A DNA stretch of 49,251 nucleotides from Hyphomicrobiales bacterium (GTDB lineage Bacteria > Pseudomonadota > Alphaproteobacteria > Rhizobiales > Beijerinckiaceae): the NCBI GenBank assembly GCA_019247605.1, contig JAFBAS010000133.1, forward strand, positions 1 through 49,251, given 5' to 3'. The notes under the pieces were generated by a model. It was given only the letters and a program-made list of their open reading frames with translations. It had not been told where the DNA came from and ran no database searches. Below, one piece after another: positions 34,434 through 42,591 of the stretch. The position numbers and the translations under genes are program-made. Position 1 is the stretch's first letter, and each line of letters starts with the position of its first letter.

Positions 34434-36026
34434 TTGAAGCGGCGGCACCATAAGGAATGGTGGCAGCGGGCCGTCATTTACGAAATCGCACCCATCTCCT
34501 TTCAGGACTCGAATGGCGACGGCAACGGCGATCTGCCTGGATTGCTGCGTCGACTGGAATACCTGGAGTGGCTCGGTATCGACGCGATATGGCTGACGCC
34601 GATCTACCGCTCGCCGATGCTCGACCTCGGATACGACATCTCGGACTTTTGCGCCGTCGATCCCCTGTTCGGGACCTTGGAGGATTTCGATCGGCTGGTC
34701 GAAACGCTGCACGCTCGTGACCTGCGGCTCATCCTCGATTTCGTTCCCAATCACACCTCGGACAAACACACCTGGTTTCGCGGGAGCCGCTCCTCACGCA
34801 AGCACCCCAAGAGCGACTGGTACATCTGGGAAGAACCAGCCGCGAATGGCGGGCCGCCGAACAATTGGCAAAGCCGATTTGGGGGCAGCGCCTGGGAATG
34901 GGATGAGGTGCGCGAGCAGTACTATTACCACAGTTTCCTCGCCCAGCAGCCTGATCTGAATTGGCGAAACCCCGCCGTTCGCGAGGCGCTGCGCGATGTC
35001 ATGCGTTTTTGGTTGCGACGTGGTGTCGATGGTTTTCGGGTAGATGCAAGCGCGGTGTTGATCAAGGATGATCTCTTGCGCGACAATCCGCCAAATCCAA
35101 AAGCGGACGCGAGAACGCCGCCGCCTCAGCGGCTTGAACCTGTCTTCACGGATGATCGTCGCGAGACGATGGATTGCATCGAAGAGATGCGTGCGGTGAT
35201 CGACGAGTTCGACGATTGCGTCATCTGCGGAGAGGTGCAGGGAAAAACCGACCGCATCGGTCATTTCTACGGCAACGACAAGCCGCGCCTTCATCTCCCG
35301 CTGAACTTCGCCTTGCTCGACACGCAATGGGAACCCTTCCCGCTGCAGGCGAATATCGACGCTTATTACAAAGCCCTACCGGAGGGAGCCTGGCCCGATT
35401 GGGTGATCGGAGGCCACGACAAGAGGCGGGTTGCGGGCAAGATCGGCCAGCCGCAGGCGCGTATTCTCGCCATGCTTCTCCTCACGCTCAAGGGAACGCC
35501 GTTCTTCTTTGCCGGAGACGAGATCGGCATGGAGCCGGTGAGCATCCCGCCAGAGCGCGTGTGCGACCCTTTCGAGAAGCTCGTTGGAGGTTTCGGCCTC
35601 AATCGCGATCCTGAGCGTTCGCCCATGCCCTGGGACGCGAGCGCGCTGGGTGGCTTCACCACGGGTGAGCCCTGGTTGCCTCTTGGGGACACCTCGCAGC
35701 GCAACGTGCACCAGCAGATGCAAGACCCGAAGTCGCTCCTCTCGCTTTATCGCGAGCTCATTTCCTTGCGGCGCCGCGAGCCCGCACTGACGCGAGGTGA
35801 GCTTCGCCCCGTGCGCAGCCGCAACGACATATTCAGCTTCGCGCGCACGTTTAAGGGTTCGGAGTTTCTCATCGGGCTCAACCTCGTTCACGAGCCGCGT
35901 GAATGGGAGTGGCAAGGGGCCGGTACTCTGCTCGTCTCGACGCATCTCGATCGCAAGGAACAGCCTCTCAAAGGACCAACGCTTTTACGCGCCGATGAAG
36001 GGCTCATCGTCGAATTGGCGTCGTGA
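34434..36026 (+). CDS. GH13 alpha-glucosidase/amylase-family enzyme
   Basis: This is a 530-residue glycoside hydrolase of family 13 (oligo-1,6-glucosidase, alpha-glucosidase or sucrose/trehalose-active branch). Seen: region I DFVPNHTSD, nucleophile Asp204 in GFRVDAS, acid/base Glu267 in CGEVQG and transition-state Asp329 in IGGHDK. All are intact, so it should be active. It has no signal peptide and is cytoplasmic. The start is TTG at 34434 with a purine-rich site upstream (gaggcgagtgaaaa). The C-terminal domain is a short beta-sandwich. It probably releases glucose or remodels compatible-solute sugars under stress; the exact bond is not predictable. Confidence 0.88.
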   Translation: MKRRHHKEWWQRAVIYEIAPISFQDSNGDGNGDLPGLLRRLEYLEWLGIDAIWLTPIYRSPMLDLGYDISDFCAVDPLFGTLEDFDRLVETLHARDLRLILDFVPNHTSDKHTWFRGSRSSRKHPKSDWYIWEEPAANGGPPNNWQSRFGGSAWEWDEVREQYYYHSFLAQQPDLNWRNPAVREALRDVMRFWLRRGVDGFRVDASAVLIKDDLLRDNPPNPKADARTPPPQRLEPVFTDDRRETMDCIEEMRAVIDEFDDCVICGEVQGKTDRIGHFYGNDKPRLHLPLNFALLDTQWEPFPLQANIDAYYKALPEGAWPDWVIGGHDKRRVAGKIGQPQARILAMLLLTLKGTPFFFAGDEIGMEPVSIPPERVCDPFEKLVGGFGLNRDPERSPMPWDASALGGFTTGEPWLPLGDTSQRNVHQQMQDPKSLLSLYRELISLRRREPALTRGELRPVRSRNDIFSFARTFKGSEFLIGLNLVHEPREWEWQGAGTLLVSTHLDRKEQPLKGPTLLRADEGLIVELAS

Positions 36027-36088
36027 TGACGCTCGCACCAGCTCGTAAATCGCTCTCCTGCTCGCTCGACCCAGGTCGCATTCTCCAG

Positions 36089-36113
36089 GGAACCCCCACG
36101 TGACGGACGGGTT
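36089..36113 (+). promoter_or_regulatory. EcfG-type promoter for the small secreted gene at 36163
   Basis: GGAAC (36089-36093), 16 bases, then GGTT (36110-36113). One base differs from the consensus -10. It ends 50 bases before the ATG at 36163, which supports that start over the longer frame from 36100. Confidence 0.6.
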
Positions 36114-36162
36114 AGCGAAGGCCAACGAGATCGAAATCCGCAAAAGTTTCGGGAGGCTCACG

Positions 36163-36465
36163 ATGCATCGAAAAAGTTTGACGCTCGCCGCCAGCATTGC
36201 CCTTCCCTTGACCATCGGCGTTGCCCATGCGGGCCCTTGCAACTCGAAGGACGCAGGCTCCGGGCCGACAGTCGGCGCGACCGCGCAGTCGGGCACCACC
36301 GGGCCTGCGACGAAGCAACATCCGCCGACTGCCACAATGAACAGCGCGACGCAGGGCAAGGCGGCTTCGTCTCAAGATGCTCAGCGCCAGGAGCAGGGCC
36401 AGCCGACTGCGTCCCAACAAGCGATGGGAAAGAGCAACAGCACTGGGCCAAAGCAAGGGTGCTGA
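36163..36465 (+). CDS. Small secreted low-complexity protein
   Basis: It has 100 residues and no recognised family. The signal peptide MHRKSLTLAASIALPLTIGV... is cleaved near AHA. A mature region rich in Thr, Ser, Gln and Gly follows, with one Cys near each end (GPCNSKD ... PKQGC), which could pair. ATG at 36163 follows GGGAGG. An EcfG-type promoter lies 50 bases upstream. It looks like a stress-induced envelope protein. Confidence 0.65.
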   Translation: MHRKSLTLAASIALPLTIGVAHAGPCNSKDAGSGPTVGATAQSGTTGPATKQHPPTATMNSATQGKAASSQDAQRQEQGQPTASQQAMGKSNSTGPKQGC

Positions 36466-36551
36466 TCGTTCATCGCGGTGGGAGCGGTTAAAAGGCCCGC
36501 CGCATCATCGCCTGCGCTGCTCAGGCGCCCTTCAAGTGGTCCATCACGAGT

Positions 36552-37274
36552 TCAGGATCGGGACCCCAGCGAGCGGCGAGGCGCGGTTGCGTGCTCTCCG
36601 ACGTCCCCCTGCAGAGAGCCAGTCTCGGCCGGCGCCTTCACTCCCATTTCGCGAAGTTTCCGATCGAAGCGTTCCCAAGCGGCGGCTTGCTCCTCGGCCG
36701 GTCGCTCGTCCTTCAGCGAGAGTCGCTCGATGCCTGTCTCATCGGCCTCGGTGGTCTTCTCGGCCTCGCCCTGCGTCGAATGCGAGCTGATCGCCTTTCC
36801 ACCCGCGATCGGCAGCTTGAATTGGGGTTGAGCGCGGAGATCTTCGGGGTCGAGGCGTTTGGCGCGGCTCTTGCGCCTGGGAACTCGCGTTGAAGTTGCG
36901 CTCGGCTGAGGCGCCCACATTTCGAACGGGCGGGCGAGAACATCGGCTGCCGGCGCCTCGATTTCGTCGAAGAAGTCCTCTCCGAAGTTTTGAAGAAAGA
37001 CGCGGACGGGTTCGGCGGGCCGGCGTCGAGTCGTCAGGCTTAGGCGCCCAAGGCGCGCTGCGACCTCAGGCGTGATCTCGCGACAATAGCTGCCACCGTT
37101 GCCATGGGTCCCGTAGCGGTAGATGCTGTGGCAAACGCCTGGATAGACGCATTCCCAAAGATCACACTCGAGGGCCTCTTCGGAGCTTCGAGCGAGCACC
37201 ATCGCAGGCGAATAAATCTCCCCGTCTCGCTCCATCCACAAGACGAGCGCGTGGCCTGTTGCGATACGGCTCAC
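36552..37274 (-). CDS. Ku-coupled protein of unknown function with Ku-like tail motif
   Basis: It has 240 residues and no named family. Its N-terminal 75 residues are compact, with several Cys (ECDLWECVYPGVCHS, GSYC). From about 120 on it is charged and low-complexity. At residues 149-160 it carries QPQFKLPIAGGK, which differs by one residue from the tail of the adjacent Ku (QPQLKLPIAGGK). The start ATGA overlaps the Ku stop, so the two are translationally coupled, and a partner role in end joining is a fair inference. The rest of the two proteins is not alike, so this is not a gene duplication. Confidence 0.7.
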   Translation of the reverse strand: MSRIATGHALVLWMERDGEIYSPAMVLARSSEEALECDLWECVYPGVCHSIYRYGTHGNGGSYCREITPEVAARLGRLSLTTRRRPAEPVRVFLQNFGEDFFDEIEAPAADVLARPFEMWAPQPSATSTRVPRRKSRAKRLDPEDLRAQPQFKLPIAGGKAISSHSTQGEAEKTTEADETGIERLSLKDERPAEEQAAAWERFDRKLREMGVKAPAETGSLQGDVGEHATAPRRSLGSRS

Positions 37275-38215
37275 GATGCTTTGCGACGCGAGGGCTTCGC
37301 GACGCTTTCCTTCGCGACGGCGGCTTTCGATTTTCCTCCCGCGATCGGAAGCTTGAGCTGCGGCTGATCGCGATGGTTCGCCTTGGCACTGGCGCGCTTC
37401 TTCGAGACTGGAGCGGCTTGTGCCGGCGGCGTCCGCTCGCCACCCGCGAGGCTGCGCTTCAACGCGTCCATGAGATTGATGACATTTCCGCTCGCCGGAG
37501 CGGTCTTAGCGGGCCTCGGCTTCGCGCCAGCCTGCTTGTCGCGCACCATTTGAACGACCGCATCCTCATAGCGATCGTTGAACTCGGCCGGGTCGAAATG
37601 GCCCGATTTCCGCTTGATGATGAGCTTCGCCATTTCCTTGAGATCCTTGTCGAGCTTGAGCTCGGGCACCTCTTCGAAATAGGCCTCCGCGCCGCGGATC
37701 TCGTAGGCGTAGCGCAGCATCGTCCCGAGAAGCCCCTTGTCCCAAGGCTCGAGCATGATGATGCGCTCTCGGCGCGCCATGACCACGCGCCCAAGCCCCA
37801 CGACACCCTCTTCGCGCATGGAATCGCGGATGACGGCGAAGGCCTCTTCCCCCACTTTCTCCGTGGGGGCGATGTAATACGGCACGTCCATGTAGCGTGG
37901 GTCGATCTCCGAACGAGGCACGAATTTCTCGATCTCGATGGTATGAGTGCTCTCGATCCGGATCTCGTCGAGGTCGTTTTCCTCGATGGCCAAATAGTTG
38001 TCGCGATCGACCTGGAACCCCTTCACTTGGTCCTCGGTCTCGACGACGTCACCCGTCCCGGCATCGATGAACTGCCGTTTCAGCCGGTTCCCAGTGTGGC
38101 GGTTGAGCGTATTGAACCGGACGCGGGACGAAGAACTCGATGCTGGATAAAGCGCAATCGAGCAAGAAACGAGGGACAATTTTAAAAATCCCTTCCAGTT
38201 ACTCCTCGGCGCCAT
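37271..38215 (-). CDS. ku: Bacterial Ku, non-homologous end-joining protein
   Basis: Ku forms a homodimeric ring that threads onto DNA double-strand ends and recruits ligase LigD. It has 314 residues from ATG 38215 (MAPRSNWKGFLKLSLVSCSI), the classic start, with GGAG upstream; a start at 38227 would add four residues. The core beta-barrel and bridge region are present (VETEDQVKGFQVDRDNYLAI). Seen also: the family's C-terminal part (GHFDPAEFNDRYEDAV) and a basic Lys/Ala tail that holds QPQLKLPIAGGK at 284-295. LigD is not in the window. The coupled downstream gene shares the tail motif. The 262 bases upstream hold no evident gene or LexA/EcfG box. Confidence 0.95.
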   Translation of the reverse strand: MAPRSNWKGFLKLSLVSCSIALYPASSSSSRVRFNTLNRHTGNRLKRQFIDAGTGDVVETEDQVKGFQVDRDNYLAIEENDLDEIRIESTHTIEIEKFVPRSEIDPRYMDVPYYIAPTEKVGEEAFAVIRDSMREEGVVGLGRVVMARRERIIMLEPWDKGLLGTMLRYAYEIRGAEAYFEEVPELKLDKDLKEMAKLIIKRKSGHFDPAEFNDRYEDAVVQMVRDKQAGAKPRPAKTAPASGNVINLMDALKRSLAGGERTPPAQAAPVSKKRASAKANHRDQPQLKLPIAGGKSKAAVAKESVAKPSRRKAS

Positions 38216-38477
38216 GACCAACTCCAACCAACTCGCAAATTTCTAAGTTTTTATCTTTCTGACTGATTCAACTTCTACACTGCTGAGTCAATCGTCGCCC
38301 GAGAGGCGGGGCCCTGTTAACCCGCGAAGAACATTGGACAAATCGAGAACGGCGGGGTAGTTCCTCAATCGTCGTTAACGCCCCTCTCAGATTTTCGTTC
38401 TCGGGGCCGGAGCTGAATTTTAATCGTGTGCCCCCGATTTCCGACACCTCCGATCGCTTCGCTGTCTTTCCCTTGCG

Positions 38478-39161
38478 TCAGCTCGACGGATCGATCACCG
38501 CGTCCATCCAAGCGGCGAACGCGTCGAGCATGGATCCGCGAATCTGAGCATCGGTGAGGCCGGTTCGGGCTCTTACGTGAAAGGAGTGATCGGCTTCCCG
38601 AAACAATTTCAACGTCGCCCGCGGGCCCAGCGCCGCGCACAGGGGCTCGAGCTCGGAAAGATCGGCAAGGGTGTCGCGCGTCCCTTGCAGGAAGAGCATC
38701 GGGATTCGCACGTCGAACAGGTGTTTTGCGCGCTCGCGTGAAGGGTGACCGGCAGGGTGCAACGGAAAGCCGAGGAATACCAATCCGAACACCCCTTGGA
38801 GCGGAACGGCGGCTTGCGCTTGTGAAGTCATGCGGCCGCCGAAGGATTTGCCGCCGGCGAGGAGAGAGAGCCCCGGCACCAGGCGAGACGCTTGGGCGAC
38901 TGCCGCTCGCACGGCGGCATGGGCTGTTTTTGGCTGATCCGGACGCTTTCTGCCCTCCTCCATGTAGGGGAACTGATATCGCAGCGTTGCGATGCCGCGC
39001 TCGCTCAGCTCATCGGCGACGCTTCTCATAAAAGGGTGCGCCATTCCGGCTCCAGCACCATGAGCAAGCACGTAGCAAGCGCGTGCGCCCTGCGGGACTT
39101 GCAGCAAGGCCGAGACGCGAACGGCTTCATCCACCGCGATGGTAAGAGGCTCTGGCAACAC
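38478..39161 (-). CDS. Alpha/beta hydrolase of the KANL3/Tex30 (dienelactone-hydrolase-like) type
   Basis: This is a small cytoplasmic alpha/beta hydrolase of 227 residues. Seen: VLAHGAGAGMAHPFM at the oxyanion region, the nucleophile elbow GGKSFGGRM (G-x-S-x-G), Asp in LQGTRDTLADL and the catalytic His in FREADHSFHVR. All three triad members are present. The GTG at 39161 follows GGGAGCGAGAAG. The frame is open to 39266, but that part overlaps the divergent YidB leader and is unlike the family. The substrate is unknown. Confidence 0.78.
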   Translation of the reverse strand: MLPEPLTIAVDEAVRVSALLQVPQGARACYVLAHGAGAGMAHPFMRSVADELSERGIATLRYQFPYMEEGRKRPDQPKTAHAAVRAAVAQASRLVPGLSLLAGGKSFGGRMTSQAQAAVPLQGVFGLVFLGFPLHPAGHPSRERAKHLFDVRIPMLFLQGTRDTLADLSELEPLCAALGPRATLKLFREADHSFHVRARTGLTDAQIRGSMLDAFAAWMDAVIDPSS

Positions 39162-39290
39162 CCGCTCTTCTCGCTCCCCGAAAGCGCACTCCGATCCGCT
39201 CAGCCTATCCCGTCCATACTGAGGTCCCAAGCGCGAGCATCCGGCCTCTCCAGCGAACTGCGCCACCTTCTCTTGGCGCTAAACATGGCG

Positions 39291-39316
39291 GGAACGACCA
39301 GCTTGCCTTCCTCGTT
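39291..39316 (+). promoter_or_regulatory. EcfG-type general-stress promoter for the YidB-like operon
   Basis: GGAAC (39291-39295), 17 bases, then CGTT (39313-39316): an exact consensus match, 47 bases before the YidB-like ATG at 39363. Confidence 0.75.
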
Positions 39317-39362
39317 CTCTCGGCAGCCGAATAGAGCGCGACATAATCGAAAGGAGCGCGAC

Positions 39363-39881
39363 ATGGGGCTTTTCGATGAACTCGGAGCCGGAGTTCCCGG
39401 CGGCAACGTTTCAAAACCGTTGATGATCGCACTCGCCGCCCTTCTCGCCTCGCGCGCGATGGGCAAGGGTGGACTTGGAAGCATGCTGGGCGGCGGGTCG
39501 TCCGCTCCAGTTGGTCAACGTCCGGACGCGCCAAGCGGCCCGCAAGTTCAACCAGATGCGCCGCAAGCCCAGCAGCCGTCCTTCGACGGTGGTCTCGTCG
39601 GCGGCCTGGGTGGGCTTCTCGATCAATTCAGGCAAAAGGGTCTTGGAGGGATCGTGGGATCGTGGGTCGGCCCCGGAGACAACCAGCCGGTGTCTCCTCA
39701 GGAAGTCCACCAAGCGCTCGGTCCGGACCTCATCGACCAGCTCTCCCAGAGATCCGGCATTCCGCGCGATCAGCTTCTTTCCGAGCTTTCGCGTGTCCTG
39801 CCAAATCTGGTGGACAGGCTGACGCCTTCCGGTCGCGTTCCGTCGAACGCCGAGCTTGCTCAATCAATGCAGACGAGGTGA
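39363..39881 (+). CDS. YidB-family (DUF937) protein
   Basis: It has 172 residues and starts MGLFDELGAGVPGG with a Gly-rich helical N-terminus. A Pro/Gln-rich linker follows, then the YidB segment (GGLGGLLDQFRQKGLGGIVG, SWVGPGDNQPVS) and LSQRSGIPRDQLLSELSRVLP. The role is unknown; it is a common soluble bacterial protein. AAAGGAG precedes the ATG. It is the first gene of an EcfG-driven pair with the GlsB-like gene nine bases downstream. Confidence 0.82.
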   Translation: MGLFDELGAGVPGGNVSKPLMIALAALLASRAMGKGGLGSMLGGGSSAPVGQRPDAPSGPQVQPDAPQAQQPSFDGGLVGGLGGLLDQFRQKGLGGIVGSWVGPGDNQPVSPQEVHQALGPDLIDQLSQRSGIPRDQLLSELSRVLPNLVDRLTPSGRVPSNAELAQSMQTR

Positions 39882-39889
39882 GGAATTCC

Positions 39890-40150
39890 ATGTCGGTCAT
39901 AGGATGGATCGTGCTCGGGCTTATCGCCGGGTTCATCGCAAGCAAAATCGTCAATAGGCGCGGCGAAGGCGTCCTATTGGATATCGTACTTGGAATCGTG
40001 GGAGCGCTCGTAGGCGGCTTTGTTTTCGCGCAGCTCGGCGCCACCGGGATCACCGGCTTCAACCTCTACAGTATGTTCGTTGCGGTGGTCGGGGCGGTCG
40101 TGGTCCTCCTTATCTACCACATGATCGCCGGTCGCGGGACAACGCCCTAA
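39890..40150 (+). CDS. GlsB/YeaQ/YmgE-family stress membrane protein
   Basis: It has 86 residues and three hydrophobic helices (IGWIVLGLIAGFIASKIV, LLDIVLGIVGALVGGFVFAQ, LYSMFVAVVGAVVVLLIYHM). It is a typical transglycosylase-associated/GlsB small membrane protein induced by stress in many bacteria. It lies eight bases after the YidB-like stop and is probably expressed from the same EcfG promoter. Confidence 0.85.
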   Translation: MSVIGWIVLGLIAGFIASKIVNRRGEGVLLDIVLGIVGALVGGFVFAQLGATGITGFNLYSMFVAVVGAVVVLLIYHMIAGRGTTP

Positions 40151-40190
40151 ATTCAGACGATTGCCCTGAACCAGCACCTGTGCCGACCGA

Positions 40191-41363
40191 TCACGCGCTT
40201 ACCTGCGCGAGCCTCCGGCCGAGGTCCGCCAGGACGTCCCGTTCGACATTGGCAAAGGCAAGCCGAAGATAACCTTCGAGCCCTGGCCCGAAATACGAGC
40301 CAGGCAACCCGAGCACGCCGGCCTCGGTCACGAGCTTCTCGGCGGCAGCCGTCGCGGTGAGTCCCGCGTAAGGGTGGGCGACGAAAGCAAAGTAAGCGCC
40401 GATGGAGGCAAGGCGCCATCCAGGCGCCTCGGCGAAGGCGGCACGACAGACATCCGCGCGCAAAGCAAGTTCGCGCCGCACGGCCTCACGCCAATCGCGC
40501 GTTTCCGCGATCGAGGCGACGATCGCCCTTTGCACCGGGCGCGGCGGACAAATCTGCAAACTGTCGAGTAATTTGGCCGCTTCGCCGATGAAGCGCGGCG
40601 CCCCGACAATCGAGCCGAGCCGTTGCCCCGGAATCGCGTACGCCTTGGAAAAGCTATAGAGATGGATGAGGTTTTCATCCCAGCCGGGTTCGGCGAAAAG
40701 GCCGTGGGGGCGGTTGTTGGCTGGCGGCAGGAAATCGCGATAGGTCTCATCGAGCACGAGCGCAAGACCATGCCGGGAGGCAAGGTTCTGAAAACGGGCG
40801 ATGAGAGCCTCGGAATAAACTGCACCCGAGGGATTGTTCGGGCTGACGAGCACGATCGCTCTGACGCTTGCATTGATCAACCGCTCGGCGGCGTCGTCAT
40901 CCGGCAGAAATCCACACTCGGGGTTGCAGGCGAGAGGCCTCGCCTCGATGCCGAGCATGTCCAGCGCCATTTTGTGATTGAAATACCAGGGCGCGGGCAG
41001 AATGACTGCGTCGCCGGCTTTCGCGAGCGTTTGCATGGCGACGAAGAAGGCCTGGTTGCAGCCTGCGGTGATCGCCACTTGCTCAACCGCGACCTTGCCG
41101 TCGTAACGCGTCGAAATATCGGCGGCCAAGGCCTCTCGGAGAGCCAAATCGCCGACGATCGGCCCGTAGCGGCTTGCCTCCGGGTCTTTGCCAGCCTCTC
41201 CCAAACGACAGAGCAAGCTCTCCGGAGGTGCGTGCCCGGGAACGGCTTGCGACAAATCGATCAGTGGCCCGTGTTGCCCCTTGTAATGGGTCTTCCAAGC
41301 TTGCGCGATCGGGATCGGAGGCGCTTCCGTTCCCATGACGAGCGGATTGACCGTAAGCTCCAT
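40191..41363 (-). CDS. PLP-dependent class I/II aminotransferase
   Basis: This is a 390-residue fold-type-I aminotransferase. Seen: SRYGPIVGDLALREALAADI, SPNNPSG near 174-180, DETYRDF around 205, the PLP lysine Lys240 in YSFSKAYAIPGQRLG, and Arg in the C-terminal substrate strand YLRLAFANVE. It transfers amino groups between an amino acid and a 2-oxo acid. The substrate is not fixed by the sequence alone. It lies alone on the minus strand between the stress genes and the small His-rich gene. Confidence 0.88.
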   Translation of the reverse strand: MELTVNPLVMGTEAPPIPIAQAWKTHYKGQHGPLIDLSQAVPGHAPPESLLCRLGEAGKDPEASRYGPIVGDLALREALAADISTRYDGKVAVEQVAITAGCNQAFFVAMQTLAKAGDAVILPAPWYFNHKMALDMLGIEARPLACNPECGFLPDDDAAERLINASVRAIVLVSPNNPSGAVYSEALIARFQNLASRHGLALVLDETYRDFLPPANNRPHGLFAEPGWDENLIHLYSFSKAYAIPGQRLGSIVGAPRFIGEAAKLLDSLQICPPRPVQRAIVASIAETRDWREAVRRELALRADVCRAAFAEAPGWRLASIGAYFAFVAHPYAGLTATAAAEKLVTEAGVLGLPGSYFGPGLEGYLRLAFANVERDVLADLGRRLAQVSA

Positions 41364-41587
41364 CGCAACTCCTGCCGCTCGGCTACTCGCCGTCTGCCAT
41401 GACGCGGATAGTCCCTGGCCGCGAGAACCGTGGCCCGGCCAAATTCTGCGTTAACCCATCCTTCGAACGGAGGCTTTCGGCAAGGGGTGCGGGCAACCAT
41501 TGCGCGGGAGCTTGCGTATCGGCTTCATCACATGTGTTATATTCTCGGCGCGTGATCGCCGAGGATGAAAGAAAAAGGATGGACCCC

Positions 41588-42007
41588 ATGGACGCCAAGA
41601 TTTTGGGCCTGTGCACCGCCGCGATCTTCGTCGCGGCCGCGGGGGTGATCCCCCTATCGTCTGCGCTTGGCGCGCCGGCCAGGAGCGAGGAAGGCGTTTA
41701 CGAGAGGTACCAGCGGTATTCCAAAGCGCCCGCCAATGATTTTTGGTACTATCATCCCGGTGGGCCGTTCTGGCTCTATGCCGGCCGCCACTACGGCTAT
41801 GCCGGCCGCCACTATGCCTATGCCGGAAGGCACGCTCGCCACCATGCGAGCTGGCACGCCCGTTGGCATCATCAATACGCTTGGCGGGGACATTACCGCT
41901 GGGCCGCGCATCCCGGCTTTGGGCGCTGGGGTGGTCCACCCATCGACGGGCAATGCTGGTCGGGTGAGCCCTCCTTGAGGGGATGGCGCGAAATTTGGGT
42001 CTGCTGA
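41588..42007 (+). CDS. Secreted His/Tyr-rich repeat protein
   Basis: It has 139 residues and no named family. The signal peptide MDAKILGLCTAAIFVAAAGV... is cleaved near ALG. Then come tandem YAGRHYG/YAGRHYA/YAGRHAR units and a His/Trp/Arg-rich stretch, ending with two Cys (GQCWSGEP and WVC). The repeated His/Tyr units could bind metal or heme, or harden by cross-linking. ATG at 41588 follows AAGGA by eight bases; an ATG at 41579 is less well placed. A TTATAT-like -10 lies at about 41535-41545. Confidence 0.65.
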   Translation: MDAKILGLCTAAIFVAAAGVIPLSSALGAPARSEEGVYERYQRYSKAPANDFWYYHPGGPFWLYAGRHYGYAGRHYAYAGRHARHHASWHARWHHQYAWRGHYRWAAHPGFGRWGGPPIDGQCWSGEPSLRGWREIWVC

Positions 42008-42087
42008 TCCCGTCACCTTTCACCGCGCCAGAGAGACGGCTCAGCCACAGTAGCGCGTTCCCTGATCGGAAAAGGAAGTGACCTCGC

Positions 42088-42309
42088 TCAGACGCGGGTC
42101 ACCTTGATGACGCGTCCGTCGACGGAATGAATTTCGCCCCACGGCACTGTCACGCCCGTGTCGAGCTCGCAGCCATAGACTTCCTCGTCTTGCGCTGCGA
42201 CTTGGCAATTTAGCGCGACAAGTCTTCGCGCATCTTCAGGCTTTGCCGCCGCCACGGTGAAAATTGTCTGCTCGGCGCCGCTTCTCTCGAAAAGGCAATA
42301 GACCGGCAT
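42088..42309 (-). CDS. Small cytoplasmic protein, unknown function
   Basis: It has 73 residues (MPVYCLFERSGAEQTIFTVA), with alternating strands and one helix; it is compact and acidic with two more Cys. The family was not recognised. The gene is supported by GGAGCTAGGAG before the ATG. A weaker EcfG-like site (GGAAC-N16-AGTT, 42439-42415 on the minus strand) lies upstream, but its distance is long for this start. Confidence 0.6.
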   Translation of the reverse strand: MPVYCLFERSGAEQTIFTVAAAKPEDARRLVALNCQVAAQDEEVYGCELDTGVTVPWGEIHSVDGRVIKVTRV

Positions 42310-42591
42310 CTCCTAGCTCCGTCTGCGACTCGTACGAGCGCAAATTGAGCAGCGTCGGGAGCTGTTGGTCAATTCCCTCCCGCTCACGATTGTGTTGGGT
42401 TGTCTCAGGCGCTCAACTCGAAAGCCGCAGAAGCGTTCCCGCCTAACGGAACTGAAAGGCACGAACAACCAACCTTCTTGCAAGCCTCAGCGGCCGAGCT
42501 CAGCCATCCACTCGATCTTTCAGCCTCGCGGCGAACCGAGGGGGAGTTCCCCCGTTATTTCGCGGGGTATGACCGTCACGGATGGCACAGA

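Noticed and set aside
38216-38477. LexA (GTTC-N7-GTTC or GAAC-N7-GAAC) or EcfG site upstream of Ku
   Set aside because: GAAC/GTTC copies are present, but their spacing fits neither box.
42400-42591. Upstream extension of the GlcG/HbpS-like protein
   Set aside because: The signal peptide at MHKLSTAT marks the true N-terminus, and the upstream residues look like untranslated sequence.
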